Positions 35,825 to 45,718 of a stretch of DNA of 64,000 nucleotides are shown piece after piece (positions within the stretch are counted from its first letter, which is position 1; each line of letters begins with the position of its first letter). This DNA comes from an uncultured Psychrosphaera sp. GTDB lineage: Bacteria; Pseudomonadota; Gammaproteobacteria; Enterobacterales; Alteromonadaceae. A program made the position numbers and the translations under genes. The notes beneath the pieces are model-generated. The model worked only from the letters and a program-made list of their open reading frames with translations. It searched no databases and was not told the DNA's origin. The DNA lies in assembly GCF_947500655.1 (NCBI RefSeq), contig NZ_CANMSK010000002.1, positions 186,001-250,000 on the forward strand. The letters run 5' to 3'.

Positions 35825-36823
35825 ATGTCTAGTTTTATAGCGCAACTTATTACTCGAAAAAATGAATCTGTGATCAAAGCGCAGCTACCGCCGTTTGTTG
35901 TTAACTTTTTTAAACTGGTTACTTTGCCGTTTATTGGGATCTTAATCTTTTTAATGTTTTGGAGTCTTGCGGCAAACAGTATTGATACATCACTAGGCAA
36001 GTTTCCAGGTCCTGCGCAAGTAATGACGCAAATTGGTAATTTAGTTAATGAGCACGTTGAAAGCCGAGAAAAAGAATCTGCTTTTTATGAACGCCAAGAA
36101 AATCGTAATCAAGCACGTTTGGCTAAAGATCCTACATATAAACCTAAAACCCGTAGCTTTACTGGTAAAGAAACTTTCTTTGACCAAATAATAACTAGCT
36201 TAATTACGGTGATGAGTGGCTTTATTGTTGCTGCGGTCTTCGCTATTCCTTTAGGTATTGCTATTGGCTTAAGTAAGTCACTGAACACAGCCATTAATCC
36301 AATCATTCAAATTTTTAAACCTGTATCACCATTAGCTTGGCTGCCTTTGGTCACTATGGTGGTGAGTGCGGTTTATACCTCAACCGATCCTATGTTCGCT
36401 AAGTCATTCGTGGTTTCTATGATCACGGTTACCTTGTGCTGTATTTGGCCAATGGTGATAAACACATCGGTTGGTGTGGCGTCGTTAAATAGTGACTGGG
36501 TAAATGTAAGTAAAGTATTAAGGCTTTCAACTTTTAAGCATATTCAAAAGATTGTATTACCCGCTTCTGTTCCTGCCATTTTCACAGGTATGCGTTTGTC
36601 GTTAGGTATTGCTTGGATGGTATTGATAGCGGCAGAAATGTTGGCGCAAAATCCAGGTTTAGGAAAATTTGTTTGGGATGAATTCCAAAATGGTAGCTCG
36701 GAATCATTAAGTCGCATTATGACCGCGGTGATTGTCATTGGTGTTATTGGATTTTTATTGGACCGTACAATGATGCAATTACAACGAGTTTTGTCTTGGG
36801 ACAAAAACTCTGAAGTTCGGTAA
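35825..36823 (+). CDS. nrtB: Nitrate ABC transporter permease
   Basis: About 332 residues, an inner-membrane permease of the NrtB/SsuC type. It has six or so TM helices, and the EAA loop region is visible as LRLSTFKHIQKIVLPASVPAIF. An upstream GTG at 35780 lies inside the intercistronic hairpin, so the ATG at 35825 preceded by GAGAG is the better start. A charged insert at about residues 80-115 (ERQENRNQARLAKD) separates TM1 from the rest, as in other nitrate permeases. Confidence 0.94.
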   Translation: MSSFIAQLITRKNESVIKAQLPPFVVNFFKLVTLPFIGILIFLMFWSLAANSIDTSLGKFPGPAQVMTQIGNLVNEHVESREKESAFYERQENRNQARLAKDPTYKPKTRSFTGKETFFDQIITSLITVMSGFIVAAVFAIPLGIAIGLSKSLNTAINPIIQIFKPVSPLAWLPLVTMVVSAVYTSTDPMFAKSFVVSMITVTLCCIWPMVINTSVGVASLNSDWVNVSKVLRLSTFKHIQKIVLPASVPAIFTGMRLSLGIAWMVLIAAEMLAQNPGLGKFVWDEFQNGSSESLSRIMTAVIVIGVIGFLLDRTMMQLQRVLSWDKNSEVR

Positions 36824-36837
36824 TTAAGGAGATGAAT

Positions 36838-37635
36838 ATGACTGTTAGAAACGAATTACTACTCGATATTAGTAAAATTGACATGGTATTTCCAACACCT
36901 AAAGGCGACTTTACCGCTTTAAAAGAAGTGGATTTAAAAATTAACAAAGGCGAGTTTATCTCATTAATTGGTCATTCAGGTTGTGGTAAATCCACCGTAC
37001 TTAATGTGGTTGCTGGTTTATACCAAGCAACCAGTGGTGGAGTGATTTTAGCGGGTAAAGAGGTTAACGAACCAGGACCCGAGCGCGCAGTAGTGTTTCA
37101 AAATCATTCTTTATTACCTTGGTTAACAACGTATCAAAATGTGGAGTTAGCCGTTAAACAAGTGTTTGCTAACACTAAATCACCAACAGAAATGAAAGAG
37201 TGGATTGAGTACAACTTAAAGCTGGTTCATATGGATCACGCGATGCACAAACGCCCAGACGAAATATCTGGCGGTATGAAGCAGCGCGTAGGTATTGCAA
37301 GGGCGTTAGCCATGCAACCAGAAGTATTATTGATGGATGAACCTTTTGGCGCATTGGATGCGTTAACCCGTGCTCATATGCAGGACTCGTTAATGGAAAT
37401 TCAAGATGAGTTAAACAATACAGTCATCATGATCACTCATGACGTTGATGAAGCTGTATTACTGTCTGACAGAATTGTCATGATGACCAATGGCCCAGCA
37501 GCGACAATTGGCGAGATACTAGATGTGAATTTAGAAAGACCGCGTAGCCGATTAGAACTGGCTAAAGATGCTCAATACAACCAGTACCGTTCAGAAGTAT
37601 TAACATTTTTATATGAAAAACAGCGCAAAGTGTAA
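36838..37635 (+). CDS. nrtD: Nitrate ABC transporter ATP-binding protein
   Basis: About 265 residues. It has Walker A GHSGCGKST, the Q-loop VVFQNHSLLPWLT, signature SGGMKQRVGIARAL, Walker B VLLMDEPFGALDALTR and the His switch MITHDVDEAV. It energises NrtB. The ATG at 36838 is preferred over 36832 because TAAGGAG ends one base before 36832, too close to serve it. It ends the core transporter; a porin gene follows on the same strand after 166 bp without a visible terminator. Confidence 0.94.
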   Translation: MTVRNELLLDISKIDMVFPTPKGDFTALKEVDLKINKGEFISLIGHSGCGKSTVLNVVAGLYQATSGGVILAGKEVNEPGPERAVVFQNHSLLPWLTTYQNVELAVKQVFANTKSPTEMKEWIEYNLKLVHMDHAMHKRPDEISGGMKQRVGIARALAMQPEVLLMDEPFGALDALTRAHMQDSLMEIQDELNNTVIMITHDVDEAVLLSDRIVMMTNGPAATIGEILDVNLERPRSRLELAKDAQYNQYRSEVLTFLYEKQRKV

Positions 37636-37801
37636 ACAAGCTAGCTTTGACTAAAACGAATACAAAACAGGGATTGCCCAAGTGGCAATAACATAAAAAA
37701 TAGATGCATAAAATTGCACAAAATAGAAAACAAAAAATAAAAGTACAAAAACAATTACAAGAATTTAAAAGAATAAATACAAAACTTATTAGGGAACAGT
37801 C

Positions 37802-38983
37802 ATGAACAAAAAAAAAGCCATGCACAAAAAACTACTAGCGACACTAATACCGTTACTGGCGTCTACTGCGTCTTATGCCACCATTGAAACTAGCATAGGT
37901 AAAGCCAATGTGGATTTACGTTTACGTTTTGAAAACGTAACTCAAGATAACGCATTGGAAGATGCAAGCGCGCTTACTTTACGCACAACTGCCAACTTTA
38001 AAACTAATGCTTATAGTGGTTTTTATGGTTTTGTAGAGTTAGAAAACTCAGTGGCGTTAATTGAAGATTATAACAGTACGCAAAATGGCGAGGCTGGTTA
38101 TTCAGTCATAGCTGATCCGGCAACTACTGAGCTAGATCAAGCCTATGTTGGTTATAAGAATGATGGTGTATCGGTGAAATTGGGGCGTCAGGTGATCACT
38201 ATGGACAATCACCGTTTTGTTGGTCACGTAGGTTGGCGCAATGACAAACAAACGTTTGATGCATTATCTGCGACGTATGATGCGTCTGAAAAATTAAAAC
38301 TTTCAGCGGCTTATATCACAAAACGTAATCGTATTTTTGCAGATGCAGCAGACATTGACGCAAGCGATATATTGTTAAATGCCGCATTAAAAACCGAGTT
38401 CGGCACAGTCACAGGTTACGGTTATTTATTGGAAACTGATAATGGTACAGACAATTCACTAAATACCTTTGGTGCGCGTTTAACAGGTGCTAAAAGTGAC
38501 ATTAGTTATACCCTTGAGTTTGCTACCCAAACCAATGAAAGTTCAGGTATTGAATACGACACAAGTTATATGCTTGGTGAGGTAGGTACTAAATTTGGTG
38601 GCGTTAGCGTAAAAGCTGGTTATGAATCTTTAGGTTCAGATGATGGCGTAGTTGGTTTTACAACACCATTGGCCACATTACATAAATTTAATGGTTGGTC
38701 AGATCAATTCCTTGGTACGCCAGGTGTTGGTTTAAATGATTTATACGCAACGATTGCGGGTAAAGCTGGTGGCGGTAAATGGTCAGCCACTTTCCATAGT
38801 TATGCGGCGGATGAAGCATCAGCAACGGTTGATGATTTAGGTACTGAATTAAATGTGATTTACACCACTAAAATATCTGATTTTCCTGTTGGAATTAAAT
38901 ACGCCATGTATACAGCAGGCGACCAAGACGCTGGTAAAGTAGATACAGATAAATTATGGATTTGGACGGGTTATAAGTTTTAA
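37802..38983 (+). CDS. Outer-membrane porin, possibly for nitrate
   Basis: 393 residues with a signal peptide ending near STASYAT and a beta-barrel sequence throughout (VDLRLRFENVTQDN, AYVGYKNDGVSVKLGRQVI, ending WIWTGYKF with the terminal aromatic Phe expected for outer-membrane insertion). It resembles the alginate-export/OprD-like porin class. Its place behind nrtABD, with the next strong terminator only after its own stop, suggests co-transcription and a role in letting nitrate into the periplasm. That role is inferred only from position. Confidence 0.85.
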   Translation: MNKKKAMHKKLLATLIPLLASTASYATIETSIGKANVDLRLRFENVTQDNALEDASALTLRTTANFKTNAYSGFYGFVELENSVALIEDYNSTQNGEAGYSVIADPATTELDQAYVGYKNDGVSVKLGRQVITMDNHRFVGHVGWRNDKQTFDALSATYDASEKLKLSAAYITKRNRIFADAADIDASDILLNAALKTEFGTVTGYGYLLETDNGTDNSLNTFGARLTGAKSDISYTLEFATQTNESSGIEYDTSYMLGEVGTKFGGVSVKAGYESLGSDDGVVGFTTPLATLHKFNGWSDQFLGTPGVGLNDLYATIAGKAGGGKWSATFHSYAADEASATVDDLGTELNVIYTTKISDFPVGIKYAMYTAGDQDAGKVDTDKLWIWTGYKF

Positions 38984-39014
38984 TTAAAAGACTAAAAATA
39001 GTTACAGGGAATAA

Positions 39015-39069
39015 AGCACAATATTTACCGGCAAGAGCTAAACTCTGTTGGTAAATATTGTGCTTTTTT
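39015..39069 (+). terminator. Terminator after the nrt-porin operon
   Basis: AAAGCACAATATTTACC and GGTAAATATTGTGCTTT form a 17-bp stem followed by T residues; the stem is AT-rich with a long loop. Confidence 0.85.
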
Positions 39070-39112
39070 ATGCGCTAAAAAAGCAATCGCTACTTTTAAA
39101 AAAGGAATAGTT

Positions 39113-42100
39113 TTAAAAACGATACATTAGTTGTAACCAGGCTTGGATTTTGTGATCTTCATCATCTAACTGCACATCGGCAATGCCATATCTAATTTTT
39201 AGGTTGGTTAAGCCTGAACGAAATGCATCTATTGACATGTTTCCTTTAAACCCTATTATTTTCGCACGATTTACATCATCCATTTCAGGGGCCGAGTAAT
39301 ATAGCTGCCATGATGATTGACGTCCGTTTAAGCTAATGGTTGTATTTTTATAATCGTTACCTAACTGGAAATTAAAAGGTAGCTCTGGTGAAAAAATCCA
39401 GTTTGAGTGCGCTTTAGCATTAATAATATTGCTTTCTATACCACCTAAGCTTAACAAGTCTAAACTGCTGTCATTACGTTTGGCAAACTGTCCCGAGACG
39501 GTTAGTCTTATACCGTAAATATAACCGCCTAATGACAAGGTTCCTTGAGAGCCTGTCCATTGCTCTGTTGTCGTTAAGCTTTCAATATCAGTCTCACCTT
39601 CCAAATATGTAAAGCTAGATTGCTGAGTTAAGCCCCATGTTTGTTTGTCTAAAAACCAAGATTGTTGATGGTTAATTTCTGTGATTTTTGTTTCAACAAA
39701 AGACTGCTCTTGGGCATTATAGCTGGCGGTATATTCACCTTTATAGGTTGCTAATAACCCGCGAGTAAATAAGTAAGGATAGTGAGCACTTACATTATAT
39801 CCTGTATAAGATTCAATGCTTGTAGCAGACGAATTTTGCTGTTTGCTAGCGTCTAATTCAAAGTCATAAACATGAGCTGAGAATTTTATAGGTAAGCTGC
39901 TGAACGTAAAATTACCAGCTACTGCGTTGGCCAATCCGCCACTTCCACCTGCTAAGAAACTTAAATCCCAATTTGTTTTTTGCAATAAATCACTGCCCTT
40001 AATACCAAATTCATTAGCCCCAATTGATGCACTTGTTGATACGCCGGATAGAGTAAAAGTAATATCTTGGTTTTTCACATGATAATCATATTCTTTACCA
40101 ATTGAAGTGTCGGCACTTAATTTAGCAGCAGGCATTAAAATTGCTGAATCTGAATTATTAGATGTGACACTTAATGTGTTTACATCAGAGAATTCTGAAA
40201 CGGCGGTAAATTTTTCAGCAGCTAAAGGCTGAATAAACATATCTGGCCCACGGCTTTGTACAGATACATTCAGTAAGCTCGTTGTTGTTTTTTGTTGATC
40301 TTGTTCTGTATCTGCTTCCGGTATTTGAACTAGCTCAATTGGCCAAGACACAGTTGTTTGCCCTTGAGTTACCGCCATAAGTTGACCTGTAGCTAGCTTG
40401 TATTGATAAACTTTTAATGTGTCTTTTATGCCAGCAACAAAATACACAGATTGACCATCGTTTGCCCATTCTGGGAATGATAAGAACTGATAACCTTTTG
40501 GTGTCGGCACACGCACAGCTTTTAATATAGTGTCTTTTCCTGCTGCTAAGGTTGTTACGTAAAGGCTCCAAGGTTGGTTATAGGTGTTTTTTAAATAGGC
40601 TATTTGTGTGTTGTCTACCGGATTAAATCTCGGAAAGTCGTATAAATTATCTAGAGTAAAATCACTCATTCTTACTAACTTATGGCTAGTAAGTGGTGAG
40701 CCATTAATTTTCGATAACTCAAAAGAGACTAAACCTGAATAACCTCCACGTGTTTGCTCTGCAATCACTTTACCTGATGGAGTAACATCAAAACGGCGTA
40801 AATTAGCATGACGAGTTAATTGATTAGTGTTTCCTGTACTTAACTGCCATTGAAATAAATCTTGATGTTGCACCCCATTACTGTCGATTGTTTTAGCGCC
40901 ATATAAAATATGATCATCATCCAGCCACCTTGGGTTTGTAATGTCAGTAAAGTTTGTCTGTTGCAGACTATGTTCTACTTTACGTTTAAATACTTTTGGT
41001 GCGTTGTCGGCAATGTCTACAGGATCATTTTCTAATAACTCAGCTTGTTTTTTTTCAAACTCTTCTTTGGCTTTGTTGTTCTCTGAGGTTTGATAAACAT
41101 TTAATATTAATTTCCCATCTTTGCTTGCTTCCACAAGCGCTAGATATTTGCTACTTGGGCTTAAAGCGGGAGCTGTAATATGGTATTCGGCATTTAACCA
41201 AATAGAAGCGTTATTAGGCTGTGTTTGTTCTAATCTCTGCTGCTGGGCAAGCGCGTTAAAGGTAAATTCTGCCGCAAAACGTTGGTATAAATATTCCGGT
41301 GTCTCTAAAAATACACCTTTAAAAGCATCGTTAAATGAACGACTTTTTTTACCACGTAAACGTGTCCAAACTGCATCTAAAGTTTTATCTGAATAGTTTT
41401 TTTCTAACCAAGATAAATAACGAACACCAACTAAATATGCCATGCTGCCTATTTGGTAACGTCCACTGGTATTACTTAATTCACTGTATTTGGGTAACGC
41501 ACCTTCACGAGCAAATTGTAATAACATGGCTTCTACTTGCACATCGAACAAACGTCCTCTGCCAGTAAGTTTAGACTCAAGCAGAGTTGCGTAACCTTCA
41601 GTTACCCAGCGAGGCATACCTGATGATTTATAAATGTCGTATAAATCCCAATATTTAGATAAAGATTGTTTAAAGCTTTGACGTGAAGGTTGTCCGATAT
41701 GAACCAAGTGAACATATTCATGCAAGCTTAATAATTGTTGCCAGCTACTAGAGTTTGAAATTATGGAATTTGACTGTGGAGGTGTGGCAAACAGCGCCAT
41801 AATTGGTCTGTTACTAAATGGAATCGCGAACCCGTTAGAGTCATTGAAAGGGTCAAAAACAACAACATCGACTTTCATTTTTAAGTCTCTGTCTTGATGT
41901 TCTTTCACTGTTTTAGCTGCGGCTTCCATGTCGTGCGCAGCCGAAATTGCCCAATCTCGGTATTCTGCCGTGTAATGAATACGAAAACTGTTGGTTTCAA
42001 ATACTGTCCACTTAGCTTCCGTAACTATGTCTATTGCAGCGTGCGCGGTATTTATAGTTGTAAAGCTGCATAACAGGCTGAATATAAATAGAGTCGTGGT

Positions 42101-42202
42101 AGATAACTTATTTCGTTTTGCTTTTTTGTTATCTAAGCTTGCTAAACGTTTTACTAATTTTTTTGATAAAAAATAAAATGATAAATGGCTGAATACTCTC
42201 AT
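39113..42202 (-). CDS. Giant exported protein: metalloprotease, propeller and barrel regions
   Basis: 1,029 residues. An exported N-terminus (TTLFIFSLLCSFTTINTAHA) follows a basic extension. A gluzincin-like protease domain shows HEYVH near residue 160 and the third ligand Glu in VTEGYATLLESKL. From about 330 to 680, TolB/PD40-like strands such as YLALVEASKDGKLILNVYQ and DDHILYGA suggest a beta-propeller. From about 740 to the end are alternating strands ending in a Phe (WLQLMYRF), as in outer-membrane barrels. It may be a surface-anchored protease. Single gene with no co-transcribed neighbour. Confidence 0.85.
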   Translation of the reverse strand: MRVFSHLSFYFLSKKLVKRLASLDNKKAKRNKLSTTTLFIFSLLCSFTTINTAHAAIDIVTEAKWTVFETNSFRIHYTAEYRDWAISAAHDMEAAAKTVKEHQDRDLKMKVDVVVFDPFNDSNGFAIPFSNRPIMALFATPPQSNSIISNSSSWQQLLSLHEYVHLVHIGQPSRQSFKQSLSKYWDLYDIYKSSGMPRWVTEGYATLLESKLTGRGRLFDVQVEAMLLQFAREGALPKYSELSNTSGRYQIGSMAYLVGVRYLSWLEKNYSDKTLDAVWTRLRGKKSRSFNDAFKGVFLETPEYLYQRFAAEFTFNALAQQQRLEQTQPNNASIWLNAEYHITAPALSPSSKYLALVEASKDGKLILNVYQTSENNKAKEEFEKKQAELLENDPVDIADNAPKVFKRKVEHSLQQTNFTDITNPRWLDDDHILYGAKTIDSNGVQHQDLFQWQLSTGNTNQLTRHANLRRFDVTPSGKVIAEQTRGGYSGLVSFELSKINGSPLTSHKLVRMSDFTLDNLYDFPRFNPVDNTQIAYLKNTYNQPWSLYVTTLAAGKDTILKAVRVPTPKGYQFLSFPEWANDGQSVYFVAGIKDTLKVYQYKLATGQLMAVTQGQTTVSWPIELVQIPEADTEQDQQKTTTSLLNVSVQSRGPDMFIQPLAAEKFTAVSEFSDVNTLSVTSNNSDSAILMPAAKLSADTSIGKEYDYHVKNQDITFTLSGVSTSASIGANEFGIKGSDLLQKTNWDLSFLAGGSGGLANAVAGNFTFSSLPIKFSAHVYDFELDASKQQNSSATSIESYTGYNVSAHYPYLFTRGLLATYKGEYTASYNAQEQSFVETKITEINHQQSWFLDKQTWGLTQQSSFTYLEGETDIESLTTTEQWTGSQGTLSLGGYIYGIRLTVSGQFAKRNDSSLDLLSLGGIESNIINAKAHSNWIFSPELPFNFQLGNDYKNTTISLNGRQSSWQLYYSAPEMDDVNRAKIIGFKGNMSIDAFRSGLTNLKIRYGIADVQLDDEDHKIQAWLQLMYRF

Positions 42203-42370
42203 AAAAGTCCTTTTAAACTGACGAGGTTATAGGTACATACTAATGGTTAATATATTGTATTTCAATTAGTGTACTTTTTAAGTTAAGTTAGAATGAGTTT
42301 TACTTATTGTAGAACCTGAACATAACGGCTCAATATCACTTATTATGTTAATTTAGGGCAGGACAAGGTC

Positions 42371-42982
42371 ATGAAAGTATTATTTATCATAGGTTTGTTA
42401 TTATTCAGCACAATTAGCATTGATGTTTATGGTGCCAATCCAGCAGATTGGCAGTTAGAAAAGCAAACTAAACATGTTTCTATTTATACTCGTGATAAAC
42501 CGAATTCTAAATTTCTGCAAGTAAAAGCAGAGGTGACCTTATCGGCAAATTGGACAAAGGTTATTGCACAATTTAGTGATGAAAATAAATGTTGGGATTG
42601 GCAGGGGCGTTGTTCATCGGTAAATATAATAAAAAAGATAAATGAAAGTGACCGCTTAATTTATACAGTGATAGACATGCCGTGGCCAGTATCTAATCGT
42701 GACTTTCTATTTTACGCCGCACTTAGTTTCAACTCTGCTACAAAGGTAACAAACTTAACCTTAACTCCGGCTGAGGACGTAGATTATCCATCAGATTTGG
42801 TAAGGGCTAAGTCAAATATCCATTACGTAATAACGCCAATGAGCGAAGAACTAACGCAGCTAAATATATTAATGCACACAGAATTTGGCGGGGACATTCC
42901 AGCAAGTTTTGTTAACTCGAAATTGGTTGATGAATTGTTTATTGATATTGAAGCGCTGACGTCTTTAGTTATGGTTAAGTAA
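42371..42982 (+). CDS. START-domain lipid-binding protein
   Basis: 203 residues with a signal peptide (ISIDVYGAN). It contains START-like motifs: WQLEKQTKHVSIYTRD, CWDWQGRCSSVNII and MPWPVSNRDFLFYAAL. Such proteins hold a lipid or sterol in a deep pocket; here it would act in the periplasm. Divergent from the giant protease gene. Ligand unknown. Confidence 0.88.
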   Translation: MKVLFIIGLLLFSTISIDVYGANPADWQLEKQTKHVSIYTRDKPNSKFLQVKAEVTLSANWTKVIAQFSDENKCWDWQGRCSSVNIIKKINESDRLIYTVIDMPWPVSNRDFLFYAALSFNSATKVTNLTLTPAEDVDYPSDLVRAKSNIHYVITPMSEELTQLNILMHTEFGGDIPASFVNSKLVDELFIDIEALTSLVMVK

Positions 42983-43059
42983 TTAGAGGCTGCTTTACAT
43001 GCTTACAAATAGAGTTAGGGCTTTACAGCATTGCCCTAATCTATTTTAACTTTTTAATA

Positions 43060-43251
43060 TTAGTTATCGAATCTATGCCCCTTTCCAGATTTACTCTGAC
43101 ATTCGCCTTTGCATTTACTTTTGTGAGAGCCATCATGCCCGCCCATAGGTCTTGGCAGAATACATCCAGCTAAAAATGTAATAACTACGATAGAAATTAA
43201 ACCTTGGGTTAATGCTTTTTTATTTAATAACATAATATTTAACAACCTCAC
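43060..43251 (-). CDS. Small Cys/Gly/Lys-rich lipoprotein
   Basis: 63 residues with lipobox FLAGC (Cys30; Cys24 if the second Met is used). The mature part is short and charged (GGHDGSHKSKCKGECQSK), with two extra cysteines and several histidines that could bind metal. No family recognised. Isolated on the minus strand. The gap between 43252 and 43489 shows only AT-rich promoter-like sequence. Confidence 0.65.
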   Translation of the reverse strand: MRLLNIMLLNKKALTQGLISIVVITFLAGCILPRPMGGHDGSHKSKCKGECQSKSGKGHRFDN

Positions 43252-43489
43252 TTCTCAATTAGTACAATTACAGTTTTTATCCGCTTTGGTTGTATAGACT
43301 GTTAAATCGTGAATAAGTTCTTGGTTTTTATATTAATATAAATACATAATTGAGGCAGCTATATCTATGCGTTTTGTAAATATAGAATTATGATGATGGT
43401 TAATTTAACTTCAATGGAGTTATAGCAGAGATAACCGATAGGTTTATAGCTCATTAAGGGCGTTTACATACAACAAAAAAGGCAGCAGT

Positions 43490-44146
43490 ATGAAGTCAAA
43501 TGTATTTGAAAGACGCTGCACAACAGATCAAATAATTAGTGATTCAACGTATAACTTTGTTATTGGATTAACCTTATGTTGGGGCTTTTTTATTAACTGG
43601 TTAATGGTGACTAGCATAGAGCCTCAAGCTATAGCCAACGTTAATCCGTGGATATTTTTTATAGGTTATTTTGCTTCATGTTTTTTTGGTATTTATCTGT
43701 TTAATAAGTCGAATAAACCGCTTGTTAGTTTTATTGGTTACAATTTTGTTGTTGTGCCATTTGGCTTTATTATCAATTTGGTCGTGAGTAATTATGATGC
43801 GGCTTTGGTAACTGAGGCTATTAAAATTACTGGATTAGTGACAGTCGGTATGATGTTTTTAGGCTCAATGTACCCTAAATTCTTCCAAAAAATATCAGGC
43901 GGGCTTACGGTTGCTTTGTTTCTAGTTATCGTCGTAGAAATGATTGAGATATTTGTTTTTGGTATTCACCACGGAATATTGGATTGGATTGTGGTTTTAA
44001 TTTTTTGTGGTTATATAGGCTATGACTGGTCTAGAGCTAATCAAATACCAAAAACGATAGATAATGCGATTGATAGTGCTGCCGCGCTATATATGGATAT
44101 CATCAATTTATTCCTACGGATTTTAAGAATACTGGGGCGTAAATAG
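43490..44146 (+). CDS. Bax-inhibitor-1/YccA-like membrane protein
   Basis: 218 residues with six to seven TM helices and the typical C-terminus DSAAALYMDIINLFLRILRI seen in the TMBIM/YccA family. YccA-type proteins modulate the FtsH protease. A lipoprotein gene follows after 7 bp and is probably co-transcribed. Confidence 0.85.
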   Translation: MKSNVFERRCTTDQIISDSTYNFVIGLTLCWGFFINWLMVTSIEPQAIANVNPWIFFIGYFASCFFGIYLFNKSNKPLVSFIGYNFVVVPFGFIINLVVSNYDAALVTEAIKITGLVTVGMMFLGSMYPKFFQKISGGLTVALFLVIVVEMIEIFVFGIHHGILDWIVVLIFCGYIGYDWSRANQIPKTIDNAIDSAAALYMDIINLFLRILRILGRK

Positions 44147-44153
44147 TCTAGTC

Positions 44154-44666
44154 ATGAGTGATTTCCGAACGTTCATTGTCACACTAATCTTTATTGCTGC
44201 GCTTATGGGCTGTACTGCTGATAATAACGCTAGCAAGGTTAATGAGTCCCAAGACACTCAACCTGCACTTTGGTGGGAAATGGTTCCACCAATATCCATA
44301 AATGGTGACCAATTTTATGGTAAACCATGCTCTGTGACTCAAGTGACAACTGATGAGGCGGGCGTTAAAGCCGAAACTGTTATATTTACAGTGCCAAGTA
44401 GAGCTTTCACATCTTGCGCCCAGCGAGTGCCAAATAAGAATTATCTTAAGCTCGATGGTAAATATATTGTTTTGCACGTTGACCGACAAACGTTTGGTGC
44501 TGGTTCATGGACAGGGGAACGTTATCGCAGCGCAGATTTTATATCTTGGGAACAATATATTGGAATAACTTGGCTGGACAGTGAAGAATATGAAGCTTGG
44601 CGAAAAGTGGGATCTACGTCTTCAAAGGCCGACTCGATACAGAAAGTAGCAAAAGACTCTAACTAG
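44154..44666 (+). CDS. Lipoprotein of unknown function
   Basis: 170 residues with lipobox ALMGC (Cys20). The mature part has two cysteines (GKPCSV and FTSCAQR), which may form a disulfide, and aromatic-rich motifs PALWWEMVPPIS and RSADFISWEQYIGI. No family recognised. It sits 7 bp after the YccA-like gene and is followed by a two-way hairpin. Confidence 0.7.
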   Translation: MSDFRTFIVTLIFIAALMGCTADNNASKVNESQDTQPALWWEMVPPISINGDQFYGKPCSVTQVTTDEAGVKAETVIFTVPSRAFTSCAQRVPNKNYLKLDGKYIVLHVDRQTFGAGSWTGERYRSADFISWEQYIGITWLDSEEYEAWRKVGSTSSKADSIQKVAKDSN

Positions 44667-44696
44667 CGATGCAACAATAAAATTGCGTAAATAAAA

Positions 44697-44720
44697 ACGG
44701 CCTTAGTATTCTAAGGCCGT
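44697..44720 (-). terminator. Hairpin terminator between convergent genes
   Basis: ACGGCCTTAG-tatt-CTAAGGCCGT is a perfect 10-bp hairpin. On the minus strand it is followed by TTTTT and ends dps; on the plus strand it may also help end the lipoprotein transcript. Confidence 0.88.
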
Positions 44721-44747
44721 CACATGTTAGCTATATTTTACTGCGGT

Positions 44748-45221
44748 TTAGCGTTTTTGTGTAGCGCGTAACATCCATGCAGTTTTTTCGTGTAAACGCA
44801 TACGGTCAGATACTAAAGCGGCAGTTGATTCATCATCGGCTGCTTGAGCTACTTTTAAAACCTGACGAGCAGTTTTAATTACTTGTTCATGGCCTTGAGT
44901 CAATAATGTAACCATATCAGTTGAACTTGGTACACCGTCTACCTCTTTAATTGAGCTTAATTTTGCAAACTCTTTGTAAGTGCCTGGGGCTGGTACATCA
45001 AGAGTTCTAATTCTTTCTGCTATATCATCTACAGCAACAGCAAGTTCTGTGTAGTGCTCTTCAAACATTAAATGCAACTCACGAAATTGTAAGCCAGTAA
45101 CATTCCAATGGAAGTTATGTGTTTGTAAATATAGAGTGTATGAGTCGGCTAAGAGTCTTTTTAACCCTTCTGAAATTTCTGCTCTGTTTTCTTTGCTTAT
45201 ACCAATATCTATGTCTGTCAT
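44748..45221 (-). CDS. dps: Dps ferritin-like DNA-protection protein
   Basis: 157 residues. It has the Dps ferroxidase signature: [20 protein letters not shown] followed by the [10 protein letters not shown] pattern, in a four-helix bundle. It oxidises and stores iron and coats DNA during oxidative or starvation stress, forming a dodecamer in the cytoplasm. Single gene with its own terminator. Confidence 0.95.
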   Translation of the reverse strand: MTDIDIGISKENRAEISEGLKRLLADSYTLYLQTHNFHWNVTGLQFRELHLMFEEHYTELAVAVDDIAERIRTLDVPAPGTYKEFAKLSSIKEVDGVPSSTDMVTLLTQGHEQVIKTARQVLKVAQAADDESTAALVSDRMRLHEKTAWMLRATQKR

Positions 45222-45315
45222 TATATTTTCCTTCTTATATTTGTAGGAACGGTAACTCAGTATAGATTACATTAGGGCTATCTAATGTAAATTCAATATA
45301 AGATTGGATAATAGT

Positions 45316-45708
45316 TTAATTAAATTCTTTAAGAGCCTTCAATGCCAATTCCGCTTTTTCTGTCTGTACAAAAATGTGGTCGTGATAATACGCCGCAATG
45401 ACGTTAGCGCTAATATCGTACTCAGCTAATTTAGTGGCTACTGCTGCGGTTAAACCAACTGCGTCCAAACTTGAATGCACGGTTAATGTTATGCCACTAA
45501 AGACCGACTCAAATGCAAAGCCGTTTGCCTCGGCTTGTGCTTTAGTCACCACTAAAGTTAGACCTTCAGTTTCTCTAAACATAGCCAGAGGTGACAGGTT
45601 TTGATAATCAGCAAAACCTCCTTGCACACAGCAAAAAACGTATTGCTCTGGCATTAACTGCGGCGACATAGATTGCAGTAATTTAACTAAGTTTGTTTCA
45701 CCAACCAT
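45316..45708 (-). CDS. ACT-domain protein
   Basis: About 130 residues from the ATG at 45708, which has AAAGGAG upstream; an earlier start adds 19 residues that overlap the antiporter gene. Two ACT-like halves: LTLVVTKAQAEANGFAFES, and ITLTVHSSLDAVGLTAAVATK with SANVIAAYYHDHIFV. These domains bind small molecules, often amino acids. It follows the Kef gene by 10 bp, so the three genes (reductase, antiporter, ACT protein) form an operon; it could sense a metabolite for the antiporter. Confidence 0.85.
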   Translation of the reverse strand: MVGETNLVKLLQSMSPQLMPEQYVFCCVQGGFADYQNLSPLAMFRETEGLTLVVTKAQAEANGFAFESVFSGITLTVHSSLDAVGLTAAVATKLAEYDISANVIAAYYHDHIFVQTEKAELALKALKEFN

Positions 45709-45718
45709 GATAACTCCT

